A DNA stretch of 9,362 nt from Nitrolancea sp040255925 (GCA_040255925.1 JBDZVX010000092.1:1-9362), one strand, 5' to 3'. Positions 1 through 6,624 are shown, counted from the first letter of the stretch. Numbers and translations: made by a program. Notes: generated by a model from the letters alone, not told the origin.

Positions 1-84
1 GCTCCCCGCCCACACGTGGGCCAGGTTCCTCCTGCCTCTGGGGTAATGATGGAACAGCCCCCACCACGCCGCCCTCACCTCTGT

Positions 85-110
85 CCCCTCTCCCAATTCT
101 GGGAGAGGGG
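85..110. repeat. GC-rich hairpin, copy 1 of an inverted repeat element
   Basis: A perfect 11-base-pair stem (85-95 with 100-110) encloses the four-base loop ATTC. The stem is pyrimidine-only apart from its last base on one arm and purine-rich on the other. The flank on the left (from about 71) is also C-rich and resembles the reverse complement of the flank beyond the second hairpin. It begins about 87 bases past the ccmD stop. The pattern resembles dispersed intergenic palindromes of many large bacterial genomes. A terminator role is possible but there is no T-tract on the minus strand. Confidence 0.75.
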
Positions 111-130
111 AGCGCACTCGGTAACGTGTT

Positions 131-156
131 CCCCGCCTCTAGAATTAGGGGAGGGG
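131..156. repeat. GC-rich hairpin, copy 2 in opposite orientation
   Basis: The arms 131-141 and 146-156 form an 11-position stem with one mismatch (135 against 152) and one G-T wobble (138 against 149), around the loop GAAT. The loop is the reverse complement of the loop ATTC in the hairpin at 85-110. The flanking G-rich run to about 178 is the approximate reverse complement of the C-rich run at 71-84. The two hairpins are therefore diverged copies of one element lying head to head about 20 bases apart. Confidence 0.7.
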
Positions 157-196
157 GTTAGGGGTGGGGGCTGTGAGGTAAATGTCGTTACCCGAC

Positions 197-400
197 TCAC
201 GCCCGCGTCTTTCCAGGACTCGCCGGTTGTGGCTGTGAGGTGATGGTAGGTTCCGGCTGTCGTGGTGGTGATTCTCCAGACATCGCCTCGAATTCCTCCC
301 CCACGTTTCGCGCCTGCCTGGCGAGCGTCAGGAGATAGACACCGATCACGAGCCCGGTGATCGCGAACGCAATGACGACGTACATCAGGCCGTTATCCAT
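197..400 (-). CDS. ccmD: CcmD-like small membrane protein
   Basis: The 67-residue product has one membrane helix (about residues 5-26) followed by a basic stretch around ARQAR and a Pro/Gln/Ser-rich tail. CcmD is a small single-helix protein that joins the CcmABC complex and helps release haem-loaded CcmE from CcmC (family knowledge). CcmD has almost no sequence signature, so the call rests on size, topology and position straight after ccmC. The ATG shares one base with the ccmC stop in a TAATG junction, and an AAGGAG ribosome site lies at 411-416, ten bases upstream of the start. The tail, about 30 residues past the usual core, looks disordered. It ends the operon: no further gene is seen to the left edge. 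Confidence 0.72.
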   Translation of the reverse strand: MDNGLMYVVIAFAITGLVIGVYLLTLARQARNVGEEFEAMSGESPPRQPEPTITSQPQPASPGKTRA

Positions 401-1131
401 TAGCGGACCGCTCCTTCTGCTGCCAGGGTTTCTGCCTCTTCCCGCTCGTAGTAGAGATCAGCCAAGCGATCCTTTGCCTGTTCGATGCGGAACTTCTGGT
501 ACAGGAGATAGCCGAGCAGAATGGTGAATGCCAGCAAGGAGACCATGAGCGTATTGAGCATGCTAGCGGGCATCGCCGCGCCGGACAGATCGACGACGGC
601 CTGGGGGTGCAACGTGCGCCACCAGTTCACCGACATGTAGACAATCGGCACGTCAACGAAGCCGATAATCCCGAGAACCGCCGCATAACGCGCGGCCCGT
701 TCCCGATCACTGACGTACGACCGGAGCATGAAGTAACCCAGGTAGATGAACCAGAGGATCAGTGTGGACGTCATCCGGGCGTCCCACGACCACCAGGTTC
801 CCCAAATCGGCTTGCCCCAGAGCGAGCCGGTAATCAGCACCAGGCTGGTGAACACCAGCCCGATCTCTGCCGCCGCCCGCGCGAGCTGGTCCCAACCAGG
901 CGAACGGCGAACGAGGTACATGATTCCGCCAATGAAAACGATGAAGAATGCGAGGAAGGCATCCCAGGCCATCGGAACGTGGATGTAGAAGATCCGCTGG
1001 GAGATTCCCTGCACCCGGTCGCTCGGCACATAAAAGGCCATCATGTAAAGCGCGATCAGCATCGTCAGGCCGGCGAGCACGGCCAGCGCCCGGCCCTTTC
1101 CGTCCGAATTGCCGCGACGTGCATGCATCAT
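400..1131 (-). CDS. ccmC: CcmC haem-handling membrane protein
   Basis: CcmC belongs to the haem-handling protein family. It holds haem at the outer face of the membrane and presents it to CcmE for covalent attachment. The 243-residue product has about six membrane helices. The tryptophan-rich WWD motif is clear at residues 110-122 (WGTWWSWDARMTS). The two conserved axial histidines are present by context, H51 in YIHVPMAW and H175 in WRTLHP. Length is close to the usual 240-250. The start is the first of two adjacent ATG codons, placed seven bases after a GAGGAG ribosome site (1139-1144) that is itself formed by the last two codons of ccmB, so the two genes are likely translationally coupled. 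The charged C-terminal tail (about residues 213-243) is probably cytoplasmic. Confidence 0.96.
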   Translation of the reverse strand: MMHARRGNSDGKGRALAVLAGLTMLIALYMMAFYVPSDRVQGISQRIFYIHVPMAWDAFLAFFIVFIGGIMYLVRRSPGWDQLARAAAEIGLVFTSLVLITGSLWGKPIWGTWWSWDARMTSTLILWFIYLGYFMLRSYVSDRERAARYAAVLGIIGFVDVPIVYMSVNWWRTLHPQAVVDLSGAAMPASMLNTLMVSLLAFTILLGYLLYQKFRIEQAKDRLADLYYEREEAETLAAEGAVR

Positions 1132-1135
1132 GGCA

Positions 1136-1831
1136 TTACTCCTCTACCACCCGGTCGAAGACGAGAAACGCGATTGTTAGGAAGATTACATCGAACGCAC
1201 CCAAAAGGTTAAGCCATGGGATCAGGTCTCCTGTCTGATGAGTCAGGATCATCGTTGTCGCGCGGACGGTGCCGATCACCACCGGTAGCGAGATCGGAAA
1301 GAGCAGGACTGGCAACATCACGTCACGCGCCCGAGTGCTGGCGGCCATGACCGAGAAGAGCGTCCCCAGCGCGGCAAAGCCCAATGTGCCGAGCCCGAGT
1401 ACCAGCAGCAGGGCCGGTTGCAGGACCGGGAGATTGAAGAGCGCACCGAAGACCGGCACGGCTATCAACTCGACGAGCCCGATAAAGATCAGGTTCCCCG
1501 CCAGTTTGCCGAGGTAGATCACCCCCCGGTCCACCGGACAGAGCAGCAGCCCGTCAAACGAACCACGGTCGCGCTCTAAGGAGACTGCGCGGCCCAGCCC
1601 CAACATCCCAGCAAAGATAAACGCGACCCAAATCGCGCCCGCACCGCTGGCGGCCTTGGCAACCGCCGCGGGCCGGTCCGGAGAGTTCACTATCGTCAGG
1701 TCGAACGCGAAATTGAAGGTGATGATGGTCAGCAGGGCGAACAGGAACATTCCACCGAAGAGTTCCTTGGTGCGAACCTCGGTCAGGAGATCTTTCCAGA
1801 CGATCGCGTAGATCTTGCCGAACGCACTCAT
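1136..1831 (-). CDS. ccmB: CcmB, haem exporter membrane subunit
   Basis: CcmB is the membrane subunit of the CcmAB ABC transporter, which uses ATP to free holo-CcmE from the CcmC:haem complex. The 231-residue product starts with a short amphipathic segment (AIVWKDLLTEVRTKELF) typical of the family and has six hydrophobic spans. The signature SLERDRGSFDGLLL (about residues 104-117) after the second span is the conserved cytoplasmic loop that contacts the ATPase. Length agrees with the usual 220-230. Its ATG overlaps the ccmA stop by four bases (ATGA, 1828-1831), and the stop lies four bases ahead of ccmC. No clear ribosome site is seen at its start, which fits translation by coupling from ccmA. 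Confidence 0.95.
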   Translation of the reverse strand: MSAFGKIYAIVWKDLLTEVRTKELFGGMFLFALLTIITFNFAFDLTIVNSPDRPAAVAKAASGAGAIWVAFIFAGMLGLGRAVSLERDRGSFDGLLLCPVDRGVIYLGKLAGNLIFIGLVELIAVPVFGALFNLPVLQPALLLVLGLGTLGFAALGTLFSVMAASTRARDVMLPVLLFPISLPVVIGTVRATTMILTHQTGDLIPWLNLLGAFDVIFLTIAFLVFDRVVEE

Positions 1832-2592
1832 GACCGGCTGCTCATCCGCTCCGCGATGTCATCCGCGTCAATCGACCCCGCCGGGATGTCGAGTACCAGC
1901 CGCCCACTGTCGAGCAGGAGCACCCGGTCCACCGCCCGGAGTCCGAATTCAAGGTCATGGGTCGTCATCAGCACGCTTCCGCCCGCCGACGCCTGCTCCT
2001 CCAGGATACGCTCCAACACGCCAACCCCGGCACGGTCAAGGCCGGTATCCGGCTCATCAAAGAGCAAGAGTGCCGGCCGGTGTACGATCGCACGGGCGAG
2101 CGCTAGCCGCTGCTGCATACCCCGCGAAAAGGTCCGCACCCGGTCGCCGCGCCGCGCGGCCAAGCCCACCAAGTCGAGCACCTCGTCGATCCGCGAATGC
2201 TGATCCGCTACGTCATACATCTTGGCAAAAAACCGGAGGTTCTCCTCCGCCGTCAGGTCATCATAGAGGTACGGTTGGTGCGCAACCACGCCAATTCGGC
2301 GTCGCGCCGCCTGAGCATCCCGTTCGATAGTCAGCCCGTCGATCAAGAGCGTTCCCTTCGTCGGGCGACTCAACGTCGCTAGGATACGGAGCAATGTCGT
2401 CTTTCCAGCACCATTAGAGCCAAAGAGAACCACCCGCTCACCGGGTTCGATACGCATATCAATCGCCCGGAGCACCGGTCGGTTCCCGAATCGTTTGGTA
2501 ATACGACTGGCGAAGACGCGGGTAGTCTGGCTGGCCGGCACGGATGACACGACCGGCGCCGACGTTAAATCGGGGGAGCGCAGGTCATTCAC
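1828..2592 (-). CDS. ccmA: CcmA, ATPase of the CcmAB complex
   Basis: This is an ABC ATPase. From the chosen GTG at 2592 it has 254 residues: Walker A GSNGAGKTT at 58-66, signature FSRGMQQR at 135-142, Walker B LLLFDE at 155-160, D-loop GLD nearby and the switch histidine H182 in MTTHD. With CcmB it powers release of haem-loaded CcmE. The assignment as CcmA rather than another ABC ATPase rests mainly on ccmB following with an ATGA overlap. The frame stays open further upstream to 2706, but that part lies wholly inside the ccmI-like gene. GTG 2592 overlaps that gene by eight bases. It still leaves about 24 residues ahead of the ATPase domain, more than is usual, so GTG codons at 2550 or 2541 are alternative starts. 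No strong ribosome site decides between them. Confidence 0.93.
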   Translation of the reverse strand: MNDLRSPDLTSAPVVSSVPASQTTRVFASRITKRFGNRPVLRAIDMRIEPGERVVLFGSNGAGKTTLLRILATLSRPTKGTLLIDGLTIERDAQAARRRIGVVAHQPYLYDDLTAEENLRFFAKMYDVADQHSRIDEVLDLVGLAARRGDRVRTFSRGMQQRLALARAIVHRPALLLFDEPDTGLDRAGVGVLERILEEQASAGGSVLMTTHDLEFGLRAVDRVLLLDSGRLVLDIPAGSIDADDIAERMSSRS

Positions 2593-2956
2593 GGTGCTCG
2601 TCAGCCCGATCCCGTGACCCGGTTGACTTGCGGGCGAGGGCCTGCAACTCGGTGATCTCACGATCGATCTTCGCATTGAAGGTACCCGCCTGCTGGTCCA
2701 GATCACGCAGCACCTCGGCCGCCTCCCGCATGAATCGCCCGCGGGTGGCCTCGTATTCCGACTGGGTTACCTTGCCCATGGAATAGTCGAAGTCAACATC
2801 CCGGATCGCGTCCACGAGATACGACCGGCGCGCCAGGAGATCAGCCAGCGGGGCTGGTACCGGTGCCAGCCTCCGGCGACTCGGCGCGACCAACGGCCGC
2901 AGCACGAAGGAGAAGACCAAGACAGTCAGGGCAAGCAGGAGAATCGTGTACGTCAT
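2585..2956 (-). CDS. Short CcmI-like membrane protein
   Basis: The 123-residue product has an N-terminal membrane helix (about 2-24), a basic stretch (PSRRR) and a charged helical segment (about 42-115). The segment LVDAIRDVDFDYSMGKVTQSEYEA is typical in pattern of the N-terminal part of CcmI, where an early Asp-rich helix is followed by a G-K-(I/V)-(T/S)-x-x-(E/D)-Y turn. CcmI helps CcmF/CcmH bind the apocytochrome. Proteobacterial CcmI continues into a large TPR domain, and that is absent here. The gene is not broken: it starts with ATG in an ATGA overlap with ccmH (2953-2956) and ends by overlapping ccmA by eight bases. The apocytochrome-chaperone role is inferred from position and the N-terminal pattern. 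Confidence 0.75.
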   Translation of the reverse strand: MTYTILLLALTVLVFSFVLRPLVAPSRRRLAPVPAPLADLLARRSYLVDAIRDVDFDYSMGKVTQSEYEATRGRFMREAAEVLRDLDQQAGTFNAKIDREITELQALARKSTGSRDRADEHRE

Positions 2957-3456
2957 GGTGCCCGCATATCCGAATTCTCAAGATCCGCGAGAAACCGCTC
3001 TTGATACCGCTGAAGGTCGGAGCCCGACGGCCCATCGCTGGCATCGCCGCTGCGTTCAGTCTCGCCGGGCTTGGATCGGCCGCGCTTCTGGACCATGAAG
3101 GTGCCGAGGATCAACGCCCCGATCGCGAGTGCCGCCACCGGGACCCACCAGAGTGTCAGGACGAACCCGCTCTTCGGCGGATCGCGGAGAATCCCTACGC
3201 CGTACCGATCGACAAAGTAACTCATGATCTGGTCGCGTGACTCACCGGCGTCCACCTTCTCCTGGATCACTTCGCGCATCTGCTGCGCGAGCTGGGAGTG
3301 GGAGTCGCGTACACTCTCGCCCTCACAGATCGGGCAATTGAGCGAGTTCGCGATCTCCAGCGTCTGCGGGGAGAGCGTTTCCACCGCCGCAAGGCTCACG
3401 GCCGGAATCAGCCCAACGATCAATGCTAAGAGGAGCAACAACACCTTACGCTTCAC
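2953..3456 (-). CDS. ccmH: CcmH thiol-oxidoreductase subunit of haem lyase
   Basis: The 167-residue product has a signal-anchor or cleavable signal (1-24), a small helical domain with the redox pair C41-P-I-C44 in LNCPICEGESVRDS, a membrane helix (about 100-121) and a polar charged tail. The family motif is usually LRCxxCQxxSxxxS, so the core is recognisable although Arg is replaced by Asn and Gln by Glu. CcmH reduces or holds the apocytochrome CXXCH thiols before haem ligation by CcmF. The region RYGVGILRDPP after the helices is another family hallmark. Translation starts at a GTG that overlaps the ccmF stop by eleven bases; a weak GAGGCGG sits upstream. It joins the ccmI-like gene by an ATGA overlap. 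Confidence 0.94.
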   Translation of the reverse strand: MKRKVLLLLLALIVGLIPAVSLAAVETLSPQTLEIANSLNCPICEGESVRDSHSQLAQQMREVIQEKVDAGESRDQIMSYFVDRYGVGILRDPPKSGFVLTLWWVPVAALAIGALILGTFMVQKRGRSKPGETERSGDASDGPSGSDLQRYQERFLADLENSDMRAP

Positions 3457-5449
3457 GGAGCACCGCCTCGCGCACCGGACTTGCCGTCCGCTGCCGTGCC
3501 GGTGACGGCGCCGGCCAGAGCAGGGTGAGCATCCCGATTACGTAGACCACCCCACCAAGCCAGATCCAGTTCACCAACGGGTTGATGAAGATCCGGAGAC
3601 TGACGACCTGGCTGTTCCCGGTGGTATCCCACTGATCGAGGACTACGTAGACATCGTCGAGCCCGACGGACTTAATTCCCATCCGGGCAGTAGGCTGGTT
3701 CTCATAGTTCCGGTAGAAGAACCGGTAGCTCTCTAGGTCGCCCCGGTGAACACCGTTTTTGGCGACGGCAAGCTTCGCGCCGATGACCTGCCCTTCGACC
3801 GTCATGCGATTCTCGAGCCCCTGGTAGGTCAGCGTATAGCCACGAATGGTTGCCGTTTCGCCCGGATTGAGCGTGAACTGGCGCTCAACCTGAAAGAAGT
3901 GGGAGCCAATGATCCCAAAGGCCAGGAGCGCCATCGCGATGTGAACGATGTAGCCACCATAGCGCCGGCCATTTTTCCGCACCAGCATGACGACGGCACG
4001 CGGGTAGCTTTCTCCGGTGTTCCGGCGCCGTACCCGCGCTCCACGGACGTACTCCAGCACGACCGTTCCGAGACCGAAAACCGTAACCGCCAACGCGATG
4101 ACCGGGATCGGAGCCCGCAAGAAATACAGCAACGGGGGGATCACGATCAGCCCGGCCATGACCGGCCAAAAGAGGTTCTTTAGGAGCAGCCTGGGAGATG
4201 ACTTCCGCCAGGCGAGCAACGGGCCGATGCCCATCAGAACCAGGAGCGCCAGCAGGATCGGGCCATTGACCTGGTCGTAGAACGGTGGCCCGACCGTGAG
4301 CTTAGTGTCGCGGAAGAGTTCGCTGACCAGCGGGAAGACGGTTCCCCAGAAGGTCACGAAGGCCAGCGCCGTGAAGAGCAGGTTGTTGACCAGGAAGCCC
4401 GATTCACGAGAGACGACCGACTCGATCGCCCGGTCGCTCTGCAGCCCCGGTATCCGGTATACGACCAGCCCCACCGCAACAATGATGACCAGGCTCAAAT
4501 AGCCGAGGAACCAGGGACCGAGCGGCGATACAGCGAACGAGTGAACCGAAGAGATCAGTCCACTCCGTACGGTAAACGTCCCGAATACCGACAAAATAAA
4601 CGAAGCGACCACCAGCGACATGTTCCACACCTTGAGCATGCCGCGCCGCTCTTGCACGATCACCGAATGAATGAATGCGGTCGCGGTCAGCCAGGGCAGG
4701 AGGGCGACGTTTTCGACCGGGTCCCATCCCCAGTAGCCGCCCCAGCCAAGCACATGGTAAGCCCACCAGGCACCAAGCAGGAGACCCACGCCCAGGATGC
4801 CCCACGAGACCAACGCCCAGCGCCGGATCGCGCGAATCCAGTCGCTCCCGAGCCGCCCGGTAATCAAGGCGGCCATAGCGAAGCCGAACGGAACCGTGAA
4901 GCTGGCGAACCCGGCCAACAGGAAAGGCGGATGGGCCATCATGCCGGGATCACGCAGGAGCGGGTTCAGTCCAACGCCGTTGGTTGGCGTTAACGCCGCC
5001 GGATAGAGCGTAAATGGACTGGCGACGACCGTGAGAATAACCAGGAGAAAGGTTTCAACGGAAAGTACGGTAGCGGCCATATAGGGAACCAGCGCGCGGT
5101 CCCGCTGCCGGTGGAGAAGGAGGGCCAGCGATGAGAGGAGCCCGGCGATCATCGACCAGTAGAGGAGGCTTCCCTCCTGGCCGCCGTAGAATGCGGCCAG
5201 TACGTAGTGAAGGGGCATATCGACGCTGGATCGACCGGCGACGTAGACCAGCCGGAAATCGTGCGTGGCGAACGCAGTAATCAGCGACGCGGCCGCCACC
5301 AGAATCAACGCGGTGACACCCCAGACCGCGCGAACCGCGCTATCAACCAACTCGGGAACGTTCCGCCGGGCTCCGATCACCCCGGCAAGGATGCCGTAGA
5401 TTGCGAGCGCTAAGGCAATGATCAGCGCTCCGGAACCGAGCTGAGCCAC
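3446..5449 (-). CDS. ccmF: CcmF cytochrome c haem lyase
   Basis: CcmF is the haem lyase core that takes haem from CcmE and attaches it to apocytochrome c. The 667-residue product has about 14-15 membrane helices and an extracytoplasmic region near residues 520-635. Visible landmarks are GQEGSLLYW (91-99), LNPLLRDPGMMAHPP (161-175), the WWD motif GWGGYWGWDP (235-244) and SVHSFA (301-306). The four conserved histidines can be matched by context to H173, H261, H303 and H503; in E. coli CcmF the equivalents bind the WWD haem and the resident b haem. The start is GTG with a strong AAGGGGGG ribosome site (5456-5463) six bases ahead and just past the ccmE stop. Length is normal (about 640-670). Confidence 0.97.
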   Translation of the reverse strand: MAQLGSGALIIALALAIYGILAGVIGARRNVPELVDSAVRAVWGVTALILVAAASLITAFATHDFRLVYVAGRSSVDMPLHYVLAAFYGGQEGSLLYWSMIAGLLSSLALLLHRQRDRALVPYMAATVLSVETFLLVILTVVASPFTLYPAALTPTNGVGLNPLLRDPGMMAHPPFLLAGFASFTVPFGFAMAALITGRLGSDWIRAIRRWALVSWGILGVGLLLGAWWAYHVLGWGGYWGWDPVENVALLPWLTATAFIHSVIVQERRGMLKVWNMSLVVASFILSVFGTFTVRSGLISSVHSFAVSPLGPWFLGYLSLVIIVAVGLVVYRIPGLQSDRAIESVVSRESGFLVNNLLFTALAFVTFWGTVFPLVSELFRDTKLTVGPPFYDQVNGPILLALLVLMGIGPLLAWRKSSPRLLLKNLFWPVMAGLIVIPPLLYFLRAPIPVIALAVTVFGLGTVVLEYVRGARVRRRNTGESYPRAVVMLVRKNGRRYGGYIVHIAMALLAFGIIGSHFFQVERQFTLNPGETATIRGYTLTYQGLENRMTVEGQVIGAKLAVAKNGVHRGDLESYRFFYRNYENQPTARMGIKSVGLDDVYVVLDQWDTTGNSQVVSLRIFINPLVNWIWLGGVVYVIGMLTLLWPAPSPARQRTASPVREAVLREA

Positions 5450-5455
5450 GGGGAA

Positions 5456-5463
5456 CCCCCCTT
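5456..5463 (-). promoter_or_regulatory. Strong ribosome binding site of ccmF
   Basis: AAGGGGGG on the minus strand lies six bases ahead of the ccmF GTG and two bases after the ccmE stop codon. It fixes the GTG at 5449 as the start. Confidence 0.7.
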
Positions 5464-5465
5464 AT

Positions 5466-5930
5466 CTAGCTGGTGGCCGACTGGGTCGCCCCACCGCCTG
5501 GAGCGGCCTCGAACTTCGAGGGACATTTCGTCGTGAGCGTGTCGGCCTGGAACGTCCCATTGGAGTGGTACGTACCCTCGATCACCACCTGCGTGTTGTC
5601 GGCAAAGATGTCGGGAATCGATCCACTATAAGAGACCGGGATCGAGTGGACGCCATCGGTGACGTTGAACTGGAGCGGCTGCCCAACACTCCCCTGGACG
5701 ATCGAGCCGGGCTGAACATCGCCGCCGACCCGCACCACCCGGCCGTCAACCGACGCGGAGCTTTGCTCCAGTTCACCGACGGTCACAAAATAGGCCATCG
5801 TCGTACTTTGCATTCCCTGAAAGACGAGGAAACCGACCGCGATGAGGATCACGACTCCGGCAACGACTAGCTTCGGATTCAGCCATGGCATTCGCCCTGG
5901 TGCCGGATTGATCATTACGCCGCTGCTCAC
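5466..5930 (-). CDS. ccmE: CcmE haem chaperone, Cys-type with CxxxF site
   Basis: CcmE carries haem covalently on the outer face of the membrane between CcmC and CcmF. The 154-residue product has a short N-terminal tail, one membrane helix (about 22-40) and a beta-rich OB-fold domain (about 46-138) with the family patterns VDGRVVRVGG, FNVTDG, VSYSG and PDIF. The usual covalent haem site is HxxxY. Here the equivalent segment reads TKCPSKFE, with C136 in place of the His and F140 in place of the Tyr; I re-read the codons as TGT (5525-5523) and TTC (5513-5511). A Cys variant (CxxxY) is known in archaea and some bacteria. The tail after the site is short and Gly/Ala-rich. The GTG start is supported by an AGGAGG ribosome site (5935-5940) four bases away. 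Confidence 0.95.
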   Translation of the reverse strand: MSSGVMINPAPGRMPWLNPKLVVAGVVILIAVGFLVFQGMQSTTMAYFVTVGELEQSSASVDGRVVRVGGDVQPGSIVQGSVGQPLQFNVTDGVHSIPVSYSGSIPDIFADNTQVVIEGTYHSNGTFQADTLTTKCPSKFEAAPGGGATQSATS

Positions 5931-6057
5931 GACGCCTCCTCTTCCACCCTGTGCCGGTCCGTAAAACCACCAGGCTAGGGTTCGTCACTCCGATTCGCTC
6001 AACGACTCTACGCCAACGGTCCGGATCGCGAGCCAGTCCGATCCATGAGACCGGATA
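5931..6057. other. Intergenic gap between the CopD-like gene and ccmE
   Basis: This is the longest gap in the block (127 bases). It holds the ccmE ribosome site (5935-5940) and an imperfect hairpin (6017-6053). On the minus strand TTGAGC followed 17 bases later by CCTAGC could be forced into a promoter shape, but the second hexamer matches TATAAT at only two positions, so I do not call a promoter. The gap makes this the most plausible place for a separate transcription start of the ccmEFHIABCD block. Confidence 0.5.
6017..6053 (-). other. Imperfect two-part hairpin after the CopD-like gene
   Basis: Arms 6017-6021 with 6049-6053 (five pairs) and 6023-6028 with 6039-6044 (six pairs) form a nested stem with a ten-base loop, starting about five bases beyond the CopD-like stop. 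It is not followed by a T-run on the minus strand, so intrinsic termination is uncertain. It could be a weak terminator or attenuator or a chance palindrome. Confidence 0.3.
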
Positions 6058-6537
6058 CTATCGCTGTCCGATACCCGTGCTGTACAGGCTGGACAGGGTC
6101 ACACCGAGGATGAAGGCGATGGCTCCCAGCGAGAGCATCAGCCACGACCGGTCGATCAAGGCCGTCCCGCGAGCTGCGGCTTTCCCCGCCTGGCGCTTGC
6201 GGCGACGGAAGGACCTGGCCAGCCAGAACGCAACGAGCGCCGCCGCGACCTTGACGCCCAGGAGCAGCACATAGGCGGTTGTTCCCCGTCCCTCGGTCAG
6301 GCGGTCGAACATCAGGATCACCCCGGTGGCGATCATGATCAGCGTAGCTACCGACGCCCATTCGCCAAACTCCCGTTGAACGTTTCGCGCAAACGCGCGG
6401 ACTTCACCGTCACTGTTGCGCAACTGCGGGCGCAAGGCCAGCAGATAGTATACGCCGCCGCCCAACCAAACCGCCGCCGCGATGGCATGCGCCACCCGCA
6501 GCAGTAACCGCGCCACCGACCCAATATCCACGCTCAA
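6058..6537 (-). CDS. Four-helix membrane protein, CopD-like at best
   Basis: The 159-residue product has four predicted membrane helices (about 11-33, 60-78, 88-107, 133-152). Between helices three and four is a strongly basic loop (SFRRRKRQAGKAAARG). The first helix carries RVAHAIAAAVWLGGGVYY, a pattern with an early His followed by a Trp-Leu-Gly turn that recurs in CopD-like and related small membrane families. H17 is the only histidine. The function is not known. Its position between ccdA and ccmE suggests a link to haem or copper handling or to redox balance, but this is inference. The start is weakly defined: TTG at 6537 gives the stated length and GTG at 6531 is an alternative; neither has a good ribosome site. 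Confidence 0.75.
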   Translation of the reverse strand: MSVDIGSVARLLLRVAHAIAAAVWLGGGVYYLLALRPQLRNSDGEVRAFARNVQREFGEWASVATLIMIATGVILMFDRLTEGRGTTAYVLLLGVKVAAALVAFWLARSFRRRKRQAGKAAARGTALIDRSWLMLSLGAIAFILGVTLSSLYSTGIGQR

Positions 6538-6624
6538 ACCGCTTCGTTTCCATACAGTCCCAATTCGGCCCTAAGATACCATAGCCACGTCGGACCACGC
6601 AGTCATGGCGGATAGCCCCGGCCG

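Larger units (their letters stand above)
1..196. other. Non-coding left flank downstream of ccmD
   Basis: This stretch follows the stop codon of the last ccm gene and shows no convincing gene. A short open frame on the plus strand runs through it, but its translation is low-complexity and crosses both hairpins, so I do not call it. The region is dominated by C/T-rich and G-rich runs and holds two hairpins (85-110 and 131-156) described separately. A minor palindrome (stem 8-13 with 16-21) lies near the edge, but its two-base loop makes it doubtful. The hairpins could serve as the operon end, although neither is followed by a T-run on the minus strand. Confidence 0.7.

Noticed and set aside
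607..1212. Plus-strand open frame of 201 codons opposite ccmC/ccmB
   Set aside because: It is antisense to two clear membrane-protein genes, its translation is Arg/His/Pro-rich with no family pattern, and GC-rich DNA commonly gives such antisense frames.
1815..2330. Plus-strand open frame of 171 codons opposite ccmA
   Set aside because: It mirrors the ABC ATPase gene, and its translation is low-complexity Pro/Arg/Ala with no domain.
2593..2706. Upstream extension of the CcmA frame to an ATG at 2706
   Set aside because: It lies completely inside the ccmI-like gene in another frame and its translation is an Arg/Ser/Pro-rich shadow; the GTG at the overlap is a better start.
5150..5185. GQEGSLLYW in CcmF, with Gln where E. 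coli CcmF has His
   Set aside because: This position is not one of the four haem-ligating histidines, and Gln is, to my knowledge, common there outside proteobacteria.
6560..6590. TATCTT on the minus strand as a possible -10 element ahead of the CopD-like gene
   Set aside because: No acceptable -35 hexamer lies 16-18 bases upstream.
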